Shown one piece after another: positions 59,319 to 64,000 of a DNA stretch of 64,000 nt; within the stretch, counting starts at the first letter, position 1, and every line of letters starts with the position of its first letter. The notes beneath the pieces are model-generated. The model did not search any database and was not told the origin of the DNA. It worked only from the letters and a program-made list of their open reading frames with translations. The stretch is from Croceicoccus bisphenolivorans (lineage in GTDB: Bacteria > Pseudomonadota > Alphaproteobacteria > Sphingomonadales > Sphingomonadaceae), in NCBI RefSeq assembly GCF_001634625.1, contig NZ_LRSE01000016.1, forward strand, positions 1-64,000, in the 5' to 3' direction. A program made the position numbers and the translations under genes.

Positions 59319-59546
59319 ATGCGCGAGTATTCACTCCGCTTCCAGGAAGGAAGCGCAAAAAATCCGAGAACCATCACCTTCCAGAGCGAGGATGCCCACG
59401 AGGCGTTTTCGATCATCGAGCGAAAGAAGCTGGATGGCCCCGTCGAGATTCTTGAAGGGGATAAAACCCTCGGGACGATTATCCAGTCCTCGAACGGAGC
59501 CTGGGTCGTGGGAGGGATTAGAAATTCCGGCCGCTCAGATGGTTGA
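59319..59546 (+). CDS. Small hypothetical protein (75 residues)
   Basis: ATG at 59319 behind GGAGGG. A compact predicted beta/alpha fold (REYSLRFQEGSAKNPRTITFQSEDAHEAFSIIERKKLDGPVEILEGDKTLGTIIQS). The upstream part of the frame lacks support. The last 12 bases overlap the convergent cinA-like gene. No known family. Confidence 0.6.
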   Translation: MREYSLRFQEGSAKNPRTITFQSEDAHEAFSIIERKKLDGPVEILEGDKTLGTIIQSSNGAWVVGGIRNSGRSDG

Positions 59547-60113
59547 GAAATAACCCGCATTTGAGCGGCAAAAAACAGTGATCTTTTCGCCTTGCACTGG
59601 CCAGATCTCCATCTGGCTTGCTAACAGTTTCAATGCTGTAACCAGTGTTTTTTGACGGACCTGGTCACGTCCCAACGGGCCGAAATGATGCTCTTCGTGC
59701 GCAATGTCCCCATGGGTCGATGCAACTGCGATGTGAACCAGACCTGCCTCGTCGCCGGGACCTGCGGGGCCGGCAAAGCCGGTTGCCGATAGGGCGAAGT
59801 GCGCGCCGCAGCGCGCAAGCGCGCGTTCCGCCATTTGGCAGGCTGTTGTCCGGCTGACTGCACCATGGCGGTCAATGACATCGTGGGGTATGCCGAGCAA
59901 CCCGATCTTCGCCTGATCGGAATAGACGACGAAGCCGCACTCGAAGCAGTGACTCAGCCCGGGAATGTCGGTGAGAAGGGTGGCGAGCAAACCGCCGGTA
60001 CAGCTTTCTGCGGTCGCGAGCAGCAGACCCTTGGAAACGGCCCGCTCTAGCACAGTATGTGCCAGCGACCTCGCGTCACTGGATATCACTTGTCCGAAAT
60101 CGGTTTCCGCCAC
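59535..60113 (-). CDS. CinA-family nicotinamide-nucleotide amidohydrolase (PncC-like)
   Basis: 192 residues. LLLATAESCTGGLLATLLTDIPGLSHCFECGFVVYSDQAKIGLLGIP (about 30-77), AVSRTTACQMAERAL and ALSATGFAGPAGPGDEAGLVHIAV are the CinA C-terminal/PncC landmarks, with the catalytic Ser in ESCTGG. These enzymes deamidate NMN in NAD recycling. It is a stand-alone domain with a short N-terminal tail. The terminator-type hairpin at 60145-60169 lies just upstream of its start. Confidence 0.85.
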   Translation of the reverse strand: MAETDFGQVISSDARSLAHTVLERAVSKGLLLATAESCTGGLLATLLTDIPGLSHCFECGFVVYSDQAKIGLLGIPHDVIDRHGAVSRTTACQMAERALARCGAHFALSATGFAGPAGPGDEAGLVHIAVASTHGDIAHEEHHFGPLGRDQVRQKTLVTALKLLASQMEIWPVQGEKITVFCRSNAGYFSTI

Positions 60114-60144
60114 CTTCGGTGCTTTCGCCAGTTCTGCAACATGA

Positions 60145-60169
60145 AAGAGGCCGCCCGCGGCGGCCTCTT
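60145..60169 (-). terminator. Strong 11-base hairpin ending the hemerythrin operon
   Basis: Positions 60145-60155 pair perfectly with 60159-60169 around a 3-base loop; the stem is GC-rich in the middle (GAGGCCGCC). On the minus strand the stem ends in CTCTTTC, giving a short T tract. It is 15 bases after the last gene of the minus-strand operon and before the cinA-like gene. Confidence 0.65.
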
Positions 60170-60184
60170 CCCAGTATCGTCAAA

Positions 60185-60334
60185 TCAGCTCTGCCGATTC
60201 TTCGATCCCTCCTGATTGTGATCGCGATCCTCGCCCTGCTGGCGCGAACGAACTTGCTGCTGTTCACGCTGGCCATCCTTGCGGCCATCGTTTTCGCCTT
60301 GCTGACGATTGCGATCGTTTTGCTGATTATTCAT
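60185..60334 (-). CDS. Gln/Asn/Arg-rich small protein (49 residues)
   Basis: Starts at the ATG 60334 (MNNQQNDRNRQQGEN...) and is almost wholly polar (Gln, Asn, Arg, Glu, Gly). The frame is open back to 60406 but that part has less typical composition. Low-complexity proteins like this occur in sphingomonad stress loci. It precedes the strong terminator and follows the 55-residue gene by 90 bases. Confidence 0.4.
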   Translation of the reverse strand: MNNQQNDRNRQQGENDGRKDGQREQQQVRSRQQGEDRDHNQEGSKNRQS

Positions 60335-60424
60335 CGACTTCTTCACTTTCTGCCCCGCAAATGGGGCAGGAAACTGACGGTGGGCTGTCTTGTTTGTTCC
60401 GCGCAAACGGATGGGTGGAACAGC

Positions 60425-60592
60425 TCACGCGCCAAGCCGCTTCTTCGGCGCTACAGTCTTCCGCCGCTTCTCCTCAGGGTAATCCGAAGGCTTGACGGTC
60501 GACTGGTTTCGAACCGCATTCGCGGTCTGGCTGTTCTGGCTGGGATTGTTGCCCTCGGGCAGATCAGCCTTCTCCAGATCTTTCTTGGTCAT
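60425..60592 (-). CDS. Small hydrophilic protein (55 residues)
   Basis: Reading on the minus strand from AAGGAGTGATGATG, with a good ribosome site: MTKKDLEKADLPEGNNPSQ, a Thr/Gln/Asn-rich middle, then KPSDYPEEKRRKTVAPKKRLGA and a TGA at 60425-60427. Two ATG codons (60595 and 60592) are possible starts; the second has better spacing. It lies 23 bases after the DUF421 gene, so it is probably the next cistron of that operon. No family is known. Confidence 0.6.
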   Translation of the reverse strand: MTKKDLEKADLPEGNNPSQNSQTANAVRNQSTVKPSDYPEEKRRKTVAPKKRLGA

Positions 60593-60615
60593 CATCACTC
60601 CTTGGCCAGCTTTTG

Positions 60616-61068
60616 CTATTTTTCTTCCTCGCGCGGGATCACGGTGATCCCTGAGTCATTCTCGAGGATTGCGTGTTTGACCTGAGCGAGCGTCTCGAGG
60701 CCTTGTTGCTTGCGCGCAGCAACCATGATGTCGTCCCGGTTCATGCGTGTCTTGCGCAGCGCGCGCTCATCAACCCGGCCGTCTAGCACGAGGAAGGTCG
60801 GGCGCCCGTCGACCACTTTTCTAAGCCAAGGCGACCAGCGCGTGAGGTATGAAAAGCCGATATCCATCAGAAACAGGGTAATGATCAGCACGACCGCGTT
60901 GGTGATCGAGAAGTCGTCTCCCAGCAGAGCCTGCTGCGTGGTTTCAGCCACGATCAGCAACAGGACGAAGTCGAAGGGTGTGGCCTGGTCCATCGTCCTG
61001 CGGCCAGACAAGCGGATAATGATCAGCAGAACCAGATAAATTGCGACACCGCGAATGACGCTTTCCAT
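60616..61068 (-). CDS. DUF421 (YetF-like) membrane protein, copy 2
   Basis: 150 residues. Helices IRGVAIYLVLLIIIRLSG, FDFVLLLIVAETTQQALLG and ITNAVVLIITLFLMDIGFSYL, then the conserved RPTFLVLDGRVDERALRKTRMNRDDIMVAARKQQGLETLAQVKHAILENDSGITVIP. The same family as the protein at 52898 but quite diverged. It lies 12 bases after the membrane protein gene upstream. Confidence 0.85.
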   Translation of the reverse strand: MESVIRGVAIYLVLLIIIRLSGRRTMDQATPFDFVLLLIVAETTQQALLGDDFSITNAVVLIITLFLMDIGFSYLTRWSPWLRKVVDGRPTFLVLDGRVDERALRKTRMNRDDIMVAARKQQGLETLAQVKHAILENDSGITVIPREEEK

Positions 61069-61080
61069 CGCTTTCTCTCC

Positions 61081-61569
61081 CTACGGCAGTACGGTGAGCG
61101 TTGTGGGCCGACTCGGTGCACCGTTGACTTCGAAGGAACCGAGTGGGCTGCGCCAGACCGGTCGGGCGGGACGCACCGAGAAATCGATCGTGATTTCTCT
61201 GCCCGGTTGCAGAGCGAATTCGAATACATCCCCCTCCTGCGTCGCAGTCACTGAGCGAGCCTGCGGACTAACGGAATCGATCATGAAAATGTCACCAAAG
61301 GCGGCCGGGATCAGCACCGTGGTCCGCTCAGATCGGGAAGCGACGTGAACGGTCAGTGTGTCGGCCGCCTGCCATCGGGCGATAGCGGGAAGATCGATGC
61401 GAGCCCGGCCTGCCTGAATTGTCTGGGAAGAATAGGGACCACCGCTCCCGGTGAGGCCAAACACCGCAACAAGGCAGAGCAGTGCCATTGCCACCCAGCC
61501 GACACGCACGATTACCCAGAACCGCTCCTGAAAGTCGCGGTCAGTATCGACTTCAATGGCCTCGGCCAT
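61081..61569 (-). CDS. Membrane-anchored protein of the hemerythrin operon
   Basis: 162 residues from the ATG at 61569; the frame to 61695 overlaps the hemerythrin gene. One helix (VIVRVGWVAMALLCLVAVFGLTGSGG, about 18-43) anchors a periplasmic beta-rich domain (ARIDLPAIARWQAADTLTVHVAS... ITIDFSVRPARPVWRSPLG). I do not recognise the family, but its place between hemerythrin and DUF421 genes with short gaps shows co-transcription. Confidence 0.7.
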   Translation of the reverse strand: MAEAIEVDTDRDFQERFWVIVRVGWVAMALLCLVAVFGLTGSGGPYSSQTIQAGRARIDLPAIARWQAADTLTVHVASRSERTTVLIPAAFGDIFMIDSVSPQARSVTATQEGDVFEFALQPGREITIDFSVRPARPVWRSPLGSFEVNGAPSRPTTLTVLP

Positions 61570-61576
61570 TGCTCCT

Positions 61577-62086
61577 CTACTCCGCCGTGCGCATACGCGC
61601 CGGTGGCAAACCCTTCGCTTCGGCAAGCTGCTTGAGTTCGTCCTTTCGATCCAGCATCTGCTGACCGATCTCGTGGAGGTCGACATCGGCAGCACGCGCC
61701 TGCTGGAACATGTTGTCGTGCTGCTTTTCTTCCTCCTTCACGTGATGTTCGATCTGCTCCTTGAGCACCGTCACCTTGGCGTCGAAGAATTCCTCGTCCG
61801 GACTGCCCTCGGAGATTTCGTTGACGAGCAGCTTCGCACCGTCATGTTCGACATAGGCTTCCTTCAGTAAATCCTCGTCGATCTTGCCTTCGAGCGCGGG
61901 ATAAAAGATTTCTTCCTCGATAATCGTGTGAATCTTGAGCTCGTTGCATATCTGCTCGGCAATCCGGGCTTTCTGATCGCGACCGGATGCGCTCTCGAAG
62001 CCCGCAAAGAGCTTTTCCACCTTGCGGTGGTCATTCGCCAGAATGTGCGTAGCGTCCGTGTCGGTATTGGTAGGGGTGGTGGCCAT
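61577..62086 (-). CDS. Hemerythrin-domain protein
   Basis: 169 residues from the ATG at 62086 (AGAGGAAA upstream). The four-helix iron-binding pattern is visible: HILANDHRKVEKLF, HTIIEEEIFYPAL, HDGAKLLVNEI and HHVKEEEKQHDNMFQ with conserved His/Glu ligands. A Gln/Lys-rich tail follows. It may bind oxygen, NO or peroxide-related species in stress. It is the first gene of a five-gene minus-strand unit that ends at the hairpin 60145-60169. Confidence 0.88.
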   Translation of the reverse strand: MATTPTNTDTDATHILANDHRKVEKLFAGFESASGRDQKARIAEQICNELKIHTIIEEEIFYPALEGKIDEDLLKEAYVEHDGAKLLVNEISEGSPDEEFFDAKVTVLKEQIEHHVKEEEKQHDNMFQQARAADVDLHEIGQQMLDRKDELKQLAEAKGLPPARMRTAE

Positions 62087-62109
62087 GGTCGATTTCCTCT
62101 GATCGAAGG

Positions 62110-62135
62110 AGCGTCCCACAGCCAAAGTAAGTTCC
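62110..62135 (-). promoter_or_regulatory. Candidate EcfG-type promoter of the hemerythrin operon
   Basis: On the minus strand GGAAC (62131-62135), 17 bases, CGCT (62110-62113), with a perfect -35 and one mismatch in the -10. It lies 23 bases before the hemerythrin start. The same CGCT form occurs before ku. Confidence 0.42.
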
Positions 62136-62280
62136 CGCCATCCGCCTGATACGGCCTGTATGGCTCGGGAATCACGATGAACGGATCGGCCCAACCCGCT
62201 GCACCAACGGCTGAACCATAAACAATTCAATTTCCGCCCGGAAATCGGAGCCATTTCGGCGGACGCCGGTTGGTAGAGAC

Positions 62281-62964
62281 ATGGAAACTCTTTCGCGCCG
62301 ACAACAATCCGCCGGTCTGGAGGAACAGTTCCGTGCCATGATCGCGGAACGCACCTTTCCCTGCGTCGGAGCCAAGTCAGCCGCCGCACAGGGGGCGCTT
62401 CAGGTCATTGTTGCGCGCGATATTACGAGTGCGTGGAATGACCTCGAGATCATTCGGACCCTGGTAGATTGGTCGGGCGAGTACCGGGACGAGCCGGACG
62501 GCCTGCGCAGCTTCGCTGTCATTTTTGAAGGACCCGACGATCTCGACGAGATTGGTTTTGAAAAGGCCATGTGGCAGCGGCTGCAATCGATCTCAGACAA
62601 GGACGCATGGCTCGGGCAGAACCTCGACGAACGCGTGAGCGCAGATCCGGAAGACCCGCACTTCTGTGTAAGTTTTGGCGGCGAAGCCTATTTCGTGGTC
62701 GGCCTGCACCCTGCCGCCTCGCGCCCCGCGCGTCGTTTCAAGCGCCCCGTACTGGTGTTTAACCTGCACGACCAGTTCGAACGTTTACGTGCCGAGGGCC
62801 GTTATGAGCGGATGCGTGAGCGCATAATGGAACGCGACGAGGCTTTGGCTGGATCGACCAACCCGATGCTCGCCCGCCACGGGGATGCCAGCGCGGCCCG
62901 CCAGTTCAGTGGTCGGGCGGTCGGAAAGGATTGGCGCTGCCCCTTCGAGGATCCACGCGCTTGA
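62281..62964 (+). CDS. YqcI/YcgG-family protein
   Basis: 227 residues. FRAMIAERTFPCVGAKSAAAQGALQVIVARDI, HFCVSFGGEAYFVVGLHPAASRPARRFKRPVLVFNLHDQFERLR and WRCPFEDP are YqcI/YcgG family landmarks (function unknown, possibly haem-related). The stop overlaps the TTG start of the next gene (TTGA). Both genes form an operon. Confidence 0.82.
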   Translation: METLSRRQQSAGLEEQFRAMIAERTFPCVGAKSAAAQGALQVIVARDITSAWNDLEIIRTLVDWSGEYRDEPDGLRSFAVIFEGPDDLDEIGFEKAMWQRLQSISDKDAWLGQNLDERVSADPEDPHFCVSFGGEAYFVVGLHPAASRPARRFKRPVLVFNLHDQFERLRAEGRYERMRERIMERDEALAGSTNPMLARHGDASAARQFSGRAVGKDWRCPFEDPRA

Positions 62965-63545
62965 GCGCCACGATTGAAATTCCTCCGCGGACTGGCACCG
63001 CCTTTCATTTACGAAAGGGCAGCATGCTCACCGTGATCGACCCGCAGGGTTGCCAGGTCTCCGACTTGCTCGCGTTTGCCGCTAGCGACGTACGTGAGGT
63101 TATCTCGAACGGGCGTACCTTTGATTATGAGGAAACGCTGAGGCTCACCACCGGCAATACCCTATGGTCAACCCGATCCAACGCGATGCTCAGAATTTGC
63201 GCCGATGACGTTGGTCGACACGATTTCCTTCTGACTCCATGTAGCGAGGCGACCTTTCGGCATTTCTATCCGTCAAAGCCGGTACACCGTGGCTGCTTCG
63301 GCAATCTCGCAGAGGCGCTGGGGCCTTATGGAATCGAACCTGATTCCATCCCGACCGCGTTCAACCTTTTCATGAATGTGCCGGTTGATGCCCGCGGGCG
63401 TTTGCGTGTCGATCCACCCGTTAGCAAGGCCGGCGACAGTATCACATTGAAGGCAGAAATGGATCTGGTGATCGGTCTTACCGCCTGCTCTGCCTATGCC
63501 TCTAACGGCGGAACCTTCAAGCCCATCCACTACCGAATCAACTGA
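62961..63545 (+). CDS. DUF1989 (urea carboxylase-associated family) protein
   Basis: 194 residues from a TTG at 62961 overlapping the previous stop. RTGTAFHLRKGSMLTVIDPQGCQVSDLLAF, SNGRTFDYEETLRLTTGNTLWST and CRTYP-type core (DFLLTPCSEATF) with FNLFMNVPVDARGRL match the family seen next to urea amidolyase genes. Usually it pairs with a paralogous subunit, but no urea carboxylase lies here; instead it is coupled to the YqcI/YcgG gene. Confidence 0.82.
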   Translation: MSATIEIPPRTGTAFHLRKGSMLTVIDPQGCQVSDLLAFAASDVREVISNGRTFDYEETLRLTTGNTLWSTRSNAMLRICADDVGRHDFLLTPCSEATFRHFYPSKPVHRGCFGNLAEALGPYGIEPDSIPTAFNLFMNVPVDARGRLRVDPPVSKAGDSITLKAEMDLVIGLTACSAYASNGGTFKPIHYRIN

Positions 63546-63580
63546 AGGTAGCGATCTACGGGAAGTGAGCAACTCGATTG

Positions 63581-63862
63581 CTATGAGCATGGCGTGACCG
63601 CTTTGGTGCCCCCACTAGGCGCTTGAGTGCTTAGGCTCGGCGAGATCGCGTCTGCCAAGTTCCTATCAAGTTTGTCCATTTCAGCGTTTGTTTGCGCTGC
63701 TGCATCTTTGATCATGCCAAGGGCGTGGATGATCCGCATCGGCATTTTTTCATTGCTGATGCGGAAGTTCTCGAAGCTCCGCTGGGTTTGCGCACCAAAA
63801 AGCCTTTCGGCAGGGATATCTATCTTGCTCATGGTCTCTGCTTCGGTCCGGGTTTTGGTCAT
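63581..63862 (-). pseudogene. Truncated N-terminal fumC fragment
   Basis: From the ATG at 63862 it reads KTRTEAETMSKIDIPAERL, FGAQTQRSFENF and MPMRIIHALGMIKDAAAQTNAEMDKLD, the first 73 residues of a class II fumarase. At about 63644 homology ends and an unrelated 20-residue tail runs to the stop. The catalytic regions (SGTHSNMN, SSIMPGKVNP) are missing. It differs in sequence from the complete fumC at 48035, so it comes from another copy. Confidence 0.75.
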
Positions 63863-64000
63863 CATCACCCTCTAAAGGGACGCCCGCAACGACCAGGAGT
63901 TTTTGGCGCGAACGATGAGATCTTAGATCGGGCAGGCAGATTGGCGGCCTGAGTGCCTGTTTTTCGGCGTCACTCGGTTGCGTTCTGGCCATTTCCACCC

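Noticed and set aside
60059..60685. Plus-strand frame with hydrophobic stretches
   Set aside because: The apparent membrane helices are the antisense of the Gln/Asn-rich gene on the other strand, which with its neighbours forms an ordered operon.
1..64000. CRISPR array, rRNA, replication origin
   Set aside because: No regularly spaced repeats, rRNA sequence, rep gene or iteron cluster with a replication gene was found.
63863..64000. Possible gene at the right edge (minus strand)
   Set aside because: An open frame runs in, but its residues show no family pattern and it overlaps the upstream region of the fumC fragment; too little is visible.

Overview
This 64 kb window is GC-rich (low 60s percent by eye) and looks like an alphaproteobacterium of the order Sphingomonadales (Erythrobacter/Novosphingobium-like). 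The basis is codon use, an F-type transfer cluster of the sphingomonad kind, and the set of stress genes (DUF3008, DUF421, Ku/LigD, hemerythrin, paired SDRs). The sequence does not show whether it is a plasmid, an integrated conjugative element or a chromosomal island. No relaxase, coupling protein, integrase, replication gene, rRNA, tRNA or CRISPR array was seen.

Layout. (1) 1-6.5 kb: a small ABM-like monooxygenase gene, a ferredoxin-NADP reductase divergent from a LysR regulator (FinR/Fpr-like pair), and a CHASE2-adenylate cyclase facing a FecR-domain protein and a small periplasmic partner. (2) 7.2-14.0 kb: a compact defence island. It holds a DUF3800 protein, a three-gene Pycsar-like operon (two different class III cyclases plus a PycTM-type membrane effector, each start overlapping the preceding stop), an unrecognised protein with a HEPN-type RX4H motif, and a divergent AbiV-family protein. 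(3) 14.4-32.7 kb, minus strand: a nearly complete F-type type IV secretion cluster in the order traA-L-E-K-B-dsbC-V-C-orf-trbI-S26 peptidase-W-U-trbC-N-F-H-G, preceded by repeats and by divergent Xre and AlpA-like regulator genes. (4) 34.1-38.4 kb: two translationally coupled GH13 glucosidases and an SDR. (5) 38.6-46.7 kb: a caa3-type oxidase cluster with CtaG, cytochrome b561, two cytochrome c lipoproteins, subunit II with a fused cytochrome c, a fused subunit I/III, small membrane proteins and a PQQ-dependent sugar dehydrogenase-like lipoprotein. (6) 46.9-52.5 kb: mixed genes and debris: a lipoprotein, a frameshifted copy of the ABM gene, fumarase C, a flavodoxin-like protein, a truncated DUF305 protein, a PRC-barrel protein, and IS5 and IS6 transposase remnants. 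(7) 52.5-63.5 kb: a stress-survival region with DUF202/DUF421, Ku-MgtC-LigD, a second SDR with DUF3008, a CinA-like amidohydrolase, a hemerythrin-DUF421 operon ending in a strong hairpin, and YqcI plus DUF1989. It ends in a truncated second fumC.

How the parts fit. The stress genes in (4) and (7) share candidate EcfG-type promoters (GGAAC-N16/17-CGTT with one mismatch each), which suggests control by the alphaproteobacterial general stress response. The most interesting part is the defence island beside the conjugation genes. Its Pycsar-like operon has a tandem, non-identical cyclase pair in which both members carry Lys where ordinary class III cyclases, including the CHASE2 cyclase in this same window, carry the transition-state Arg.
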